Source: Candidatus Dormiibacterota bacterium (GTDB taxonomy: Bacteria > Chloroflexota > Dormibacteria > CF-121). From it: DNA of 64,000 nucleotides. Position numbers and translations under genes: made by a program. Positions 1-8,409 of the stretch are shown one piece after another (within the stretch, counting starts at the first letter, position 1; every line of letters starts with the position of its first letter). Location: contig DASZZN010000033.1 in the NCBI GenBank assembly GCA_035544955.1, positions 1 to 64,000 of the forward strand. Reading direction: 5' to 3'. The notes under the pieces were generated by a model that saw only the letters and a program-made list of their open reading frames with translations, searched no databases and was not told the DNA's origin.

Positions 1-3000
1 GGCGCCCTGCCCAACCACCAGCTTTCCACCCTGGAGCGTCAGACCGCCGTCCAACAGGTACCCCAGGGCATGCGTCGAACCCGCGTTGCTCGGCGTGATC
101 CATGTCAGGTCGGCCGTGACCTTACCGTCGAACACGAGGGCGTCCAGGCCGTTTCCGCTCCCCACGTTGCCGCGAATGTTGCCGGTGAAGTCACCCGATA
201 CCGCGGGCAGGTAGATGCCGGGGTAGCGATTTGCGCCGGCACTTGGGCCGCCGCCGCTACCGGCGACGTTGTTGTTCCGGAGGACCAATTGATCCGCATT
301 GAGCAGCCGGATCCCATAGGTTCCGGCACCCTGAATCCGGTTATCCGTGATCCAGACCGGCTGTCCACCGAGCGCCTGGCCAAGGATGGCCTCGACGCTC
401 GTGGACACGAACCGGTTGCCGCTGAGACGCAACGGCGTGCCGGGCATCGCACCGCTGAAGTCGACGCTGATGCCATGCGTGCCGCCGCTGAAGGAGGTGG
501 TGGTAACCGAAATCGCCGTCGTCGCGGCAGTGATGCCGTCGGAGCCGGTCGGTCCGATGCTGCTCCCGGAGACGACAAGCCCGAAGACCGACGAACCGAA
601 TGTCGATGACGCTGCGCTCGTGATCTGGATGCCGGTGGTGGCGTACCGAACCGCGGCGTTGACCAGCGACCCGTTGGCGCCACTGCCGCTCAGAACGATG
701 CCCGCCCAATCGCCAGGATGGGCCACGCCCGTGCAGCCGCTGACGACGGCCGAGTGACACGCCAGGACACCCACGCTGTCATCCGTCAGGCTGGTGAAGA
801 CCTTCTGGCTGCTGATCCCCGTATCGTCGGCCTTGAGGTTGACACCCTGCAGGTTGAGAAGACCGCCGTTGCCGACTTTCACGACATCGCCAGCATTGAC
901 CGTCAGGGTGTGCGGCGATTGCATCGTCAGCGTGTTGTCGAGGATGTAGCCGAGGAGGCTGGTCGGGTCACTGCTCGCATGGGCCGTCTGCCAGGTGAGG
1001 TCGTCGGTGACGGTGCCGTGGAAGGCGATCGCGTCCACACCGTTCAGGGCGCCCCGGTTGCCACTGATGTTCGCGAACAACCCGGAAAATCCGTTCAAGT
1101 AGATCGCCGGGAAGGTGGCTGCAGAATTGGTGACGGTGTTGTTCATCAGCGTGAGATGGTCGGCGTTGGTCAAGTTGATCCCGAAGGCACCCGAGCGATC
1201 GACGCTGGCATCCTGCAGCTGGACCGTGTGCCCACTGAGCGCAATGGCCAGGATGCCGTCCAGTCCGCTGCCGGCGACCACGGCGTGACCGCTGATGGTC
1301 AGGGGTTGGAACGCGCTCGGAGTGACGCCCGTCAAATCGACCTTGATGCCGCGCCCGCCGTTGCTGGTAAATGCGCCACCGTTGATCGAGACCGGAGAAT
1401 GCGTACTCAGTCCATCAAACGACGTGTTTCTGATGTTGGTGCGGGTCATGGTCAGGTTCTGGAAGGTACGAGACCCGCTCGGGGCGCCCACCGAGATCCC
1501 CGTCACGGCATAACGGATTTCCGAGTCGGTCAACTGGTTCGCCCTGCCAGCGTCGAGCACCAGTCCGCCCCAGTCGCCCGGGGTCGGTGCCGGACAGACC
1601 CCGGATGCTTTCTGGACAAAGACCGAGCCACAGCTCGGAAGAACCGTCTGCTCCTTGAGGCTGGTCAGGGCGGCCCCGGTGGAGACCAGGGCGCCGCCTT
1701 GCAGCGTGATCGTGCCGCCCAGCACGGGGGCATAGTCACCGTTGACGAGCGTGAGATTGCCCGCGATGAGCAGGTTGCCATCGACGATGAAGCCCAGCTT
1801 GCCGCTGGTCCCGACGCTTTGCCAGCTGAGCGTCTTGGCATCGCCGTGGAAGGCGATCACGTTGAGGCCGTTGCCGGAGCCGGTATTGGCACTGATCGGA
1901 CCGCTGAAGTCGGCATGGCTGACCCCGTCCAGCCAGATAGCGGGGTATAGCACATTTCCGGTGCCGCTCCCAACTACGTCGTTGCGCCGGAGGATCAGGT
2001 TGTCGGCTCCTTGCAGATAGATGCCGGCGCTGCCGCCGGACCCGGTCGCGCCCGCGTTTTGGATCGCATTGTTTTCGATATCGACCGGCTGGCGGGCGAG
2101 ACCGAGCGCGCGGATCGCTTCGTTGACGCTGCCCTGGAACGTATTCTTGTCCGCCGGGTTCGGGCCGCCGATCTTCAGCCCAGTGGTCGACCCGGCATTG
2201 CTGAAGTCCGCGAGAATCCCATGGTTGCCGCTGCTGGGCCCGCTGCAAACGCCGACCGGGCAACCAAAGGTCGTCCCGCTCACCGCGAGGGCCGTGCCCT
2301 GGGCGAGCACGCCGTCGGCGAAGGTCGGGCCGATGGCGCTGCTCGTAACGGTCAGCGAGCTGCCATACAGAATGTGAACGCCGGTGGTCGCGTAGAGAAT
2401 TGCGGCGTTGGTGATGGTGCCTGTGGTCGCGCTTCGGATCGTGGCATCCGTAGCCGAGCCAGTCAGGTTGATCCCGCCCCATTCTCCAGCTGGGAGCGGC
2501 GAGGGACACGACTGCACGAAGACAGAGGGACAGCTCGTGATGTTAACGTTGTCGCGGAGGCTGGTAAAGATCTTGGTGCCCGAGTTGGTGGTGTCACCGG
2601 CATCGAGCGCCGCCCCCGTTAAGTTGATCGCGCCCTTCGACTTCACCACGCTGCCACCCGGAACGACGAAGGTTCCGCTCGTGAGGTTCAGATCGCCGTC
2701 GAGGAGGTAGCCAAGTTGGTGTATCTCGCTCGTGGGGTCGTTCGTCGCGTTTTTCCAGGTCAGCTTTGGCTGGCTGAGGCCTGACGGGAAAACGATCGAG
2801 CCGTTGACCACGATGGCGTCCAGGCCGTCCTCGTGGCCGACATTGTTGGTGACGCTGTTCTCGAGGTCGACCGTCGCCTTGTTGAGGTAGACGGCGGAGT
2901 ACTTGAGGCCGGTTCCAACGCAGGTTTCCTTTGGCTTCGGTGAACCGGTGCCGTTGCAGTCGAAGTTGTTGTTGATGATGACTGGTCGAAGGGCATTGTT

Positions 3001-4068
3001 CAGCTCGACGCCGAATGAGCCAGCCCGGTAGAAGCGGCTTTGATGGATCAACACCGGTGGTGGTGGCGGCGGCGGCGGATTCGGGCCCGGAAAGGTGGCG
3101 ACGACGGCGTCATTGCCGATCGAGCCAGCCGAACACGGGACCTGGAGTGGCAAGCAGCCCGTCTCGGCAAACGGGACCGAACTGCCGAAGGTGACACTGT
3201 CGATCTCGAGCGCATTCGCGTTCGTTGCCAGCGGTAGCGCGGAGGTATCCCAGGTGAGCTTGATGCCCTGGGAGCCGATGTTGTTGACGGTCCCAAATTT
3301 GCCGTCGGCTCGTCCGGTCCCTGGATCCGCATGACCCCTGATCAGGACCGGCGTGTCGATGGTGTCGATCCCGTCAAAGTAGGACGGCCCGATCCCGCTG
3401 TTGACCAGCGCGAGCCCGAAGGGAAGCTGTGAGCTCGGGTTGGTCGGATCGGGAGTGGAGGTCGCGCCGCTGGTGATCGTGATCGAGTTGAGCGCGTGTT
3501 GAATGCTGGCGTAGGCCAACGAGGCGTTGCCCCGGTGGCTGGAGTCGCTGGCATTGACCGTGATGCCGATCCACGAGGCGACATCGGGTTCGGCGTCGAA
3601 GAGCACCGAGTTGGTCTCGCTGGCGCCCAGTACGAGCAGATGACCCCCGTCAACCTTGATGGCCGCGCCGTGCGAAAAGATTTGCACCGGGCCCTGGCTC
3701 GCATCGATCTTGAGCGTCACGTCGTGCGGCACCACGATCGCATCGCACGGCTGAACGGTTGGATCCGTGTTGTTCGTGGTGCTGACCGGCAAGTTGTAGG
3801 GGCTACCCGTGCCATAGGGGCTCTTGATCGCGGTCCAGGTGGCGGTGGTCGGGTCAGAAGCATCGGTGGCGATAGGTCCGCAGGGGACGGTGGTGGGCAA
3901 GACGTTGGTCGCCAGCGCGTGGCCATTCGGCTGAACACGATCGACACCGCCGGCCGTGAGCAGCACGGCGAGGATGCCCACGCCCAGCCCGAATTTCCAG
4001 CTGGTGCGCAGTAGAAAACCGGTTGGCGAGGCCGGTGGCTTGAGCCGGCGCACTACGTCTAGCCTCAC
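1..4068 (-). CDS. Giant exported right-handed beta-helix repeat protein (3' end beyond window)
   Basis: The frame is open from GTG 4068 to the left edge without a stop: 1,356 codons so far. A basic N-terminus is followed by one hydrophobic segment (about residues 26-41), so export by a signal anchor is likely. The rest is rich in Gly, Asn, Thr, Ser and Asp, with many short turns such as LRLSGNRF and ITDNRIQGAG, the pattern of PbH1 parallel beta-helix proteins. A block of about 300 residues starting G-(L/V)-(D/N)-x-(I/L)-x-F/V-x-G, then LTW, LGY-(L/I)-LD, W-(G/A)-G-(I/L) and RYAxTGI, recurs four times (block starts near 2826, 1870, 1044 and 150). GTG 4053 is an alternative start; both have purine-rich GGGAGG/GTGAGG upstream. 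A polyproline stretch lies at about 3062-3080. Likely a surface or secreted adhesin or polysaccharide-binding protein; no catalytic motif is visible. Confidence 0.75.
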   Translation of the reverse strand, partial: MRLDVVRRLKPPASPTGFLLRTSWKFGLGVGILAVLLTAGGVDRVQPNGHALATNVLPTTVPCGPIATDASDPTTATWTAIKSPYGTGSPYNLPVSTTNNTDPTVQPCDAIVVPHDVTLKIDASQGPVQIFSHGAAIKVDGGHLLVLGASETNSVLFDAEPDVASWIGITVNASDSSHRGNASLAYASIQHALNSITITSGATSTPDPTNPSSQLPFGLALVNSGIGPSYFDGIDTIDTPVLIRGHADPGTGRADGKFGTVNNIGSQGIKLTWDTSALPLATNANALEIDSVTFGSSVPFAETGCLPLQVPCSAGSIGNDAVVATFPGPNPPPPPPPPVLIHQSRFYRAGSFGVELNNALRPVIINNNFDCNGTGSPKPKETCVGTGLKYSAVYLNKATVDLENSVTNNVGHEDGLDAIVVNGSIVFPSGLSQPKLTWKNATNDPTSEIHQLGYLLDGDLNLTSGTFVVPGGSVVKSKGAINLTGAALDAGDTTNSGTKIFTSLRDNVNITSCPSVFVQSCPSPLPAGEWGGINLTGSATDATIRSATTGTITNAAILYATTGVHILYGSSLTVTSSAIGPTFADGVLAQGTALAVSGTTFGCPVGVCSGPSSGNHGILADFSNAGSTTGLKIGGPNPADKNTFQGSVNEAIRALGLARQPVDIENNAIQNAGATGSGGSAGIYLQGADNLILRRNDVVGSGTGNVLYPAIWLDGVSHADFSGPISANTGSGNGLNVIAFHGDAKTLSWQSVGTSGKLGFIVDGNLLIAGNLTLVNGDYAPVLGGTITLQGGALVSTGAALTSLKEQTVLPSCGSVFVQKASGVCPAPTPGDWGGLVLDAGRANQLTDSEIRYAVTGISVGAPSGSRTFQNLTMTRTNIRNTSFDGLSTHSPVSINGGAFTSNGGRGIKVDLTGVTPSAFQPLTISGHAVVAGSGLDGILAIALSGHTVQLQDASVDRSGAFGINLTNADHLTLMNNTVTNSAATFPAIYLNGFSGLFANISGNRGALNGVDAIAFHGTVTDDLTWQTAHASSDPTSLLGYILDNTLTMQSPHTLTVNAGDVVKVGNGGLLNLQGVNLKADDTGISSQKVFTSLTDDSVGVLACHSAVVSGCTGVAHPGDWAGIVLSGSGANGSLVNAAVRYATTGIQITSAASSTFGSSVFGLVVSGSSIGPTGSDGITAATTAISVTTTSFSGGTHGISVDFSGAMPGTPLRLSGNRFVSTSVEAILGQALGGQPVWITDNRIQGAGTYGIRLLNADQLVLRNNNVAGSGGGPSAGANRYPGIYLPAVSGDFTGNIRGNVGSGNGLDALVFDGKVTADLTWITPSNAGSTHALGYLLDGGLTLQGGKLVVGQGA

Positions 4069-4221
4069 ACCCTCCCTCGGCACGGAGTCATTCCGCCCGT
4101 AGGCGGTCCCTCGGTTTCAGCGGCGAGTTTTGACGTTAGGGGACCAGTTTTGGACCGTCAAGCATATTGCGCGAAACTCCGAGCATCCTGCCCGTTCGGG
4201 CGCAGCGGTTTGCCCCAAACG
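4069..4221 (-). promoter_or_regulatory. Leader region of the beta-helix gene with several hairpins
   Basis: This 153-nt gap lies between the HD-GYP gene stop and the beta-helix start. On the minus strand it contains a GTTTG-GGG-CAAAC hairpin just after the HD-GYP stop, a GCCCG-AA-CGGGC hairpin, and a CCGCC-TACG-GGCGG hairpin about 30 nt before the GTG. The first two could act as terminator-like or processing structures, and the last sits where a regulatory leader would. I could not match it to a known riboswitch consensus. Confidence 0.3.
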
Positions 4222-6348
4222 TCAGGCGGCGACGTCGTCCGGCTTGCGGGCCAGCGATTTGAGCCCCGCGGCGAGCAGATCCTGAGCCGTCAGGGCGTCG
4301 CCGTGGTACTCGGCGGTACCCCATCGAATCGACACCCGGTCCGACTGCAGCGCCGCTTCGATGCGCTGGGCGAGGACGTCGGCCTGGGCGGAATAGAAGC
4401 CAGGGGCAAGGATGGCGAAGTTGTCACCGATCCAGCGGGACGCCACGTCGTCGCTGCGGATCGACGCTCGAATCGCCTTCGCGATCCGCTTGAGCACCGC
4501 GTCGCCGGCGCGGTGACCATAGGCGTCGTTCACGTCGCGGAGCTTCTCGACATCGAGCATCAGCAGGGTTCCCCACGACTGCGGGCGCAGCATCATCTTG
4601 TTGACCGCCTCCTCGAAGGCCGCGCGGTTCATCAGCCCGGTCAGCGCATCGATCGTCGCCGCCGAGGCGAGCCGATCGATCAGCCGCGCGTTCGCCATCG
4701 CCACCGCCGCCTGGTTGGCGAGGATCGTCAGCAAACGGAGCTGGTCCAACGAGTATTGATTCAACCCCAGCTTGATCACGACGATGACCGCCAGGATCTC
4801 GTCCTCGAAGACAACCGGCACCGCCAGCATCGATTCATCGATCATCTCGGTGCCGGGTACGTGCAGCGCTTTCGGATGATGCTCGGTATCGCCCAGGACG
4901 ACGCCTCGTCGCGACTCCGCGACCCAGCCGGCGATGCCCTGCCCCACTTCGACCGCCGCATTTTCCATCGTGACGGCGCGATATTCTTCGCGGTCTTTGC
5001 CTTTCAGGTAGACGACCTCCAGTCGGGTTCGGTCGTCGTTCATCAACAGCACGCGGCACTGATCCTGCGGAACAAGCGACGCGATCGTCGCACCGATGCG
5101 ATTGCAGATATCCTCGATGCTGGTAGCCCGCGCCAGTTGTTGCCCGAGGGCTTCCACCGTCTGCATGTGCTGGGCCCAACCGCGGGGACCTGACACCGAC
5201 GCGTCCGGGATCGGCTGGCCCGACGCCTGGGCGGCGGCGGTGATATGCGGGGGTTCGTGCTCGATGACCTCGAGCATCACGTCGACGACTCGCGGGTCGA
5301 ACTGGCGCCCGGTCTCTTTCTGGAACTCGGCGACGATCTCCGCCATGGGAAGCGCCTTGCGGTAGGCACGATCGGAGGCCATCGCGTGGAACGCGTCGCA
5401 GGCGTGGATGATGCGCGCCTCGATCGGAATCTCTTCCCCCTTGAGACCGTCAGGGTATCCGCTCCCGTTCCATCGCTCATGCTCCGCCCGAACGATCGGA
5501 CCGAGTGGGGCAAGGAACGGCACGGAGGCGAGGATGCGCTCGCCGATCACCGGATGCTCGCGCATGATCGCAAATTCTTCGGGGGTCAGCGCCCCGGGCT
5601 TCTGGAGGATGTAGCCGGGGATACCGATCTTGCCGATGTCGTGAAGCAGCGCTCCGTATTCCAGCAGGCGCAGCTGATCGGGCGGCAAATGAAGGCGCTT
5701 TCCCACGCTGACCGCGAGCTCGGCGGTTTCCCGCGAGTGCGCCTCCGTGTACCGGTCTTTTGCGTCCAATGCGGCTGCCAGCGCTCCGATCGTCGCCACG
5801 TAACTCTCTTCCTGCTGCCGGCGCCGGGTCTCGTACTCGTTGAGCAGCGACTGCCGGACGCGGGCCGAGATGTAGGCGCACAGCATCGTCGCCACCGCCA
5901 GCACCACCAGGGTTCGGCCGTAGTAACTGTCCCAACCGTTGATGAAGAGCGGCAGGGTCGCCGTCGCCGCCGTCAACAGCGCGATCGCAGCTCCCGTCCG
6001 GAATCCGTACGCCGCCGCCATGAACACGGCCGGCGCGATGAAGATCGGCAGGATGTGTGAGTGAATACCGCCGGTGGCCATCAGCATGAAGCCGAGCAGT
6101 ACCAGGCCGGGCATGACGATGACCACCAGGAATCGCTCCACCGGCAGACGGTGCCAGGGGAAGAACCAGCTGACCGCAGCCCCCACATAAGAGAGGATGC
6201 CGATGATCCAGATGCCGGTGAAGTCGAATTGCGGCCCTCCGATAAAGCTGCTGCCGACGTTGACCGTCGCCGACGTCACAAAGGCAATCGCGGCGATGCG
6301 AAACATGGCCTTGTGGAAGTCGGCCGGAATTCGCTCGTTTTCTGCCAT
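4222..6348 (-). CDS. Membrane HD-GYP phosphodiesterase with GAF and degenerate GGDEF domains
   Basis: The product is 708 aa from ATG 6348. The frame stays open further upstream but that part is antisense to the next gene and looks non-coding. Residues about 12-160 hold five or six membrane helices. The HD-GYP domain follows at about 185-370, with HDIGK (HD at 236-237), HP in REHPVIGE, and EHERWNGSGYP (GYP at 297-299). A GAF domain occupies about 395-540 and a GGDEF-like domain 545-700. HD-GYP enzymes hydrolyse c-di-GMP. Here the usual HHE is EHE, and the GGDEF signature is reduced to IGDNF, so cyclase activity is unlikely and that domain may be regulatory. It precedes the giant surface protein on the same strand, suggesting a link between c-di-GMP and surface adhesion. 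Confidence 0.88.
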   Translation of the reverse strand: MAENERIPADFHKAMFRIAAIAFVTSATVNVGSSFIGGPQFDFTGIWIIGILSYVGAAVSWFFPWHRLPVERFLVVIVMPGLVLLGFMLMATGGIHSHILPIFIAPAVFMAAAYGFRTGAAIALLTAATATLPLFINGWDSYYGRTLVVLAVATMLCAYISARVRQSLLNEYETRRRQQEESYVATIGALAAALDAKDRYTEAHSRETAELAVSVGKRLHLPPDQLRLLEYGALLHDIGKIGIPGYILQKPGALTPEEFAIMREHPVIGERILASVPFLAPLGPIVRAEHERWNGSGYPDGLKGEEIPIEARIIHACDAFHAMASDRAYRKALPMAEIVAEFQKETGRQFDPRVVDVMLEVIEHEPPHITAAAQASGQPIPDASVSGPRGWAQHMQTVEALGQQLARATSIEDICNRIGATIASLVPQDQCRVLLMNDDRTRLEVVYLKGKDREEYRAVTMENAAVEVGQGIAGWVAESRRGVVLGDTEHHPKALHVPGTEMIDESMLAVPVVFEDEILAVIVVIKLGLNQYSLDQLRLLTILANQAAVAMANARLIDRLASAATIDALTGLMNRAAFEEAVNKMMLRPQSWGTLLMLDVEKLRDVNDAYGHRAGDAVLKRIAKAIRASIRSDDVASRWIGDNFAILAPGFYSAQADVLAQRIEAALQSDRVSIRWGTAEYHGDALTAQDLLAAGLKSLARKPDDVAA

Positions 6349-6468
6349 AACCGCGCCCAATACAACGTGTATTCCGGCGCCTTCCAGCGACCCCGGGCTC
6401 CTACCCGGCTCTCCCCCAGAGCGTGAGGGAGCATTGCCTAGGCGCCAGCGCCCAGCCAGAATGCCGGT

Positions 6469-7794
6469 ATGGCCAATTCCCGGCCGCCGAACGGAGCCGT
6501 CGCGGAACCGCCGCTGCGGGTCGAGAGCCGGGAAGAGCTGGTCTACCTGCTGGGGGAAGGTTGCGAACTTGAGCACGGGCTGCTCTGCGAGTACCTGTAT
6601 GCCCAGTTTTCGCTGAAGCGGAGTGTCGAGGAAGGCCTCACGGCGGAGCAGCTGGCCCGGATCCAGGCCTGGGAGCTCACCCTCATCGACGTGATCAAGC
6701 AGGAGATGCTCCACCTGGCGTTGGCGACGAACATCTTCAGCGCGGTCGGGGCGGCACCCCATTTCGAGCGACCCAATTTCCCGATCCTCTCGCGCTGGTA
6801 CCCACCGGATGTCCAGATCGCCCTCGTCCCCTTTGGGGAGCGCGCCCTTCGCCACTTCATGTTCCTCGAGCGGCCGGAGGGCATGCCACTCAAGGATGCG
6901 GCAGGCTTTGGCTCATTCGGGATGATGCAGCCGCTGACGGTGGACGATCCGCAGATCACCGCCGGTCCCGAGGAGTGGCACACGGTTGGCCATCTCTACC
7001 GGGGGATCGAGAGGGGACTCGCCCACCTGGTCGAGCGCTTCGGCGAGGCTGCCGTCTTCATCGGGCCCGCCAAGGCGCAGGCGACGACCCAGGTCTTCGA
7101 GTGGTCGGACTTGACGGCCGTCACCGACCTCGCGTCGGCGAGCGCCGCGATCGAGGTCATCGTCGAACAGGGCGAAGGCGCCCGGGGCGATTGGGTGAGG
7201 TCGCATTTCGGCAAGTTCGTCGGCATCCTCGAGGACTTTCTCTCGCTCCGAGCCCTTGATCCCACCTTCGAGCCGGCCCGACCGGTCTTGCCGGTCTATC
7301 TGCGGCAACCCCCCGACGTCGACCGGGTGACGCTCGTCCGAGATCCGCTGACACGACGGGTGGCCGACCTGTTCAACGCCGTCTACGAGGTGACCCTCCA
7401 GGTCCAGAGCCGGTATTTCGTGCATCATGGCGAGACGCCCGAGGAGCTCGAGACGCTGGCCAAGACGGCGAAGCACCTGATGAACTGGGTGATGCGCAAT
7501 TTGGGTCCGGTGCTGACGGCGCTGCCGGTCGGCCCCGAATTTCCCGGCCGAACGGCGGGCCCCGCCTTCGAGATCGTTCGCCCGGCGTTCTTCGTCCTCC
7601 CACACCGGGAGGCGGCCTGGAAGATCCTGCACGAGCGCCTCGAGACGCTGGCCGGTGTTTGCGCGAGCCTGGGGCGCGAAACGAGCCCCGACGTCATGAC
7701 GAAGATGGAAGGCAAATTGCGCGGCATGGCCGGCGACCTGGATCAGCATCTCAAGGCCCGGGCGCACTCGACGGAGTCGGCGCCGAGTAGCTAG
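6469..7794 (+). CDS. Ferritin-like protein of the VioB/RebD-associated type
   Basis: A 441-aa protein. The N-terminal half has a ferritin-like four-helix pattern: E-x-x-L-x-x-E-Y-L-Y-A (ELEHGLLCEYLYAQFSLK, residues about 37-54) and E-M-L-H (QEMLHLALATNIF, about 82-94), which supply Glu/His metal ligands. This matches the ferritin-like domain seen in the C-terminus of VioB and in iminophenylpyruvate dimer synthases, but no VioA/VioC or other bisindole genes are nearby, so that chemistry cannot be assumed. A CAGAAT box (6457-6462) ends 6 nt before ATG 6469, suggesting a leaderless transcript. It is transcribed away from the HD-GYP gene. The role is unknown; a diiron oxidase or oxidoreductase is plausible. 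Confidence 0.75.
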   Translation: MANSRPPNGAVAEPPLRVESREELVYLLGEGCELEHGLLCEYLYAQFSLKRSVEEGLTAEQLARIQAWELTLIDVIKQEMLHLALATNIFSAVGAAPHFERPNFPILSRWYPPDVQIALVPFGERALRHFMFLERPEGMPLKDAAGFGSFGMMQPLTVDDPQITAGPEEWHTVGHLYRGIERGLAHLVERFGEAAVFIGPAKAQATTQVFEWSDLTAVTDLASASAAIEVIVEQGEGARGDWVRSHFGKFVGILEDFLSLRALDPTFEPARPVLPVYLRQPPDVDRVTLVRDPLTRRVADLFNAVYEVTLQVQSRYFVHHGETPEELETLAKTAKHLMNWVMRNLGPVLTALPVGPEFPGRTAGPAFEIVRPAFFVLPHREAAWKILHERLETLAGVCASLGRETSPDVMTKMEGKLRGMAGDLDQHLKARAHSTESAPSS

Positions 7795-7798
7795 CCCG

Positions 7799-8320
7799 CT
7801 ACTGCCCGATCGCCCCGTCGGTTAGTTCGCGCAGGATGTCCGCGTGACCGGCATGGCGGGCGGTCTCTTCGATCATGTGCACCATGATCCACCGCAGGGT
7901 CCGGTCACCCCTTTTCTGGTCCTTCGCGAGATCGTCGAGCGATGCGGCGGCGACGATCTCACGCGATCGAGCGCACTCTTGCTCGTAGAGAGCGCGGATA
8001 CCCTCGATCGTGTCGGTCGCCGTGACGCGAAAATCGATGTCCTCGTCAGGCTCGTCCTCGGGCCAGGGGAAGATCACCGGGTCGCCCGCAAAGTTCATTT
8101 GAAACCACCAGCGCTCGACATACGCCAGGTGCTTCACGATCCCCAGTAGCGTGGTGGGCGAAGGCACGAGGCGCGCCGACGCCTGCTCCTTCGACAGACC
8201 GTCGAGCTTCCAGACCATCGTTTCGCGATAGCGGTCGAGGAAGGCGCTGAGCATGTTCTTCTCATCGCCCACGAGTGGCACGTCGAGCCGGCGATGGGGG
8301 ACGACGTGGGCGGGTATCAC
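7799..8320 (-). CDS. DinB/DUF664-family protein
   Basis: 173 aa from GTG 8320. The start is chosen because TACAAT lies at 8327-8332, exactly 6 nt upstream, and because the family normally begins with a P-L-V-x-D-E-x-x-M-L stretch that this start keeps. The body has the DinB four-helix pattern, with His in IVKHLAYVERWW, HMIEETARHAGHADILRE near the C-terminus and a tryptophan-rich middle. Those histidines are the usual metal ligands of the DinB/YfiT superfamily, which includes thiol-dependent S-transferases such as mycothiol- and bacillithiol-dependent enzymes. The thiol used here is not known. It converges on the ferritin-like gene, with 4 bases between the two stops. Confidence 0.85.
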   Translation of the reverse strand: MIPAHVVPHRRLDVPLVGDEKNMLSAFLDRYRETMVWKLDGLSKEQASARLVPSPTTLLGIVKHLAYVERWWFQMNFAGDPVIFPWPEDEPDEDIDFRVTATDTIEGIRALYEQECARSREIVAAASLDDLAKDQKRGDRTLRWIMVHMIEETARHAGHADILRELTDGAIGQ

Positions 8321-8326
8321 CCGGAC

Positions 8327-8332
8327 ATTGTA
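8327..8332 (-). promoter_or_regulatory. -10 box of DinB-like gene (leaderless)
   Basis: TACAAT on the minus strand is followed by 6 nt and then GTG 8320, so transcription would start at or next to the start codon. Confidence 0.5.
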
Positions 8333-8373
8333 GGAAGCGGGAGTCGGCGTCAGCTGAGACGTTGGATTGTTAC

Positions 8374-8402
8374 TTGCCCGGTTCGCTTCCTTGCGGTAGC
8401 GT
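8374..8402 (+). promoter_or_regulatory. Promoter of ABC exporter operon (leaderless)
   Basis: TTGCCC (8374-8379), a 17-bp spacer and TAGCGT (8397-8402) precede ATG 8410 by 7 nt. Spacing is ideal for a housekeeping sigma factor and for a leaderless mRNA; no Shine-Dalgarno sequence is present. Confidence 0.5.
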
Positions 8403-8409
8403 GAAGTCG

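Noticed and set aside
718-1950. Long plus-strand ORFs (about 410, 257 and 203 codons) across the first 4 kb
   Set aside because: They are antisense shadows of the GC-rich beta-helix gene. Their translations are Arg/Asp/Gly-rich with no domain, while the minus-strand frame has clear beta-helix repeats.
4069-4221. c-di-GMP-I riboswitch before the surface gene (a GGGCAAACC-like string is present)
   Set aside because: The rest of the aptamer, including the GGGACGCAAAGCC core and the tetraloop-receptor helices, cannot be found.
6349-6855. N-terminal extension of the HD-GYP protein to 877 residues
   Set aside because: The extra 169 codons are antisense to the ferritin-like gene and lack membrane or domain features; ATG 6348 begins a sensible membrane protein.
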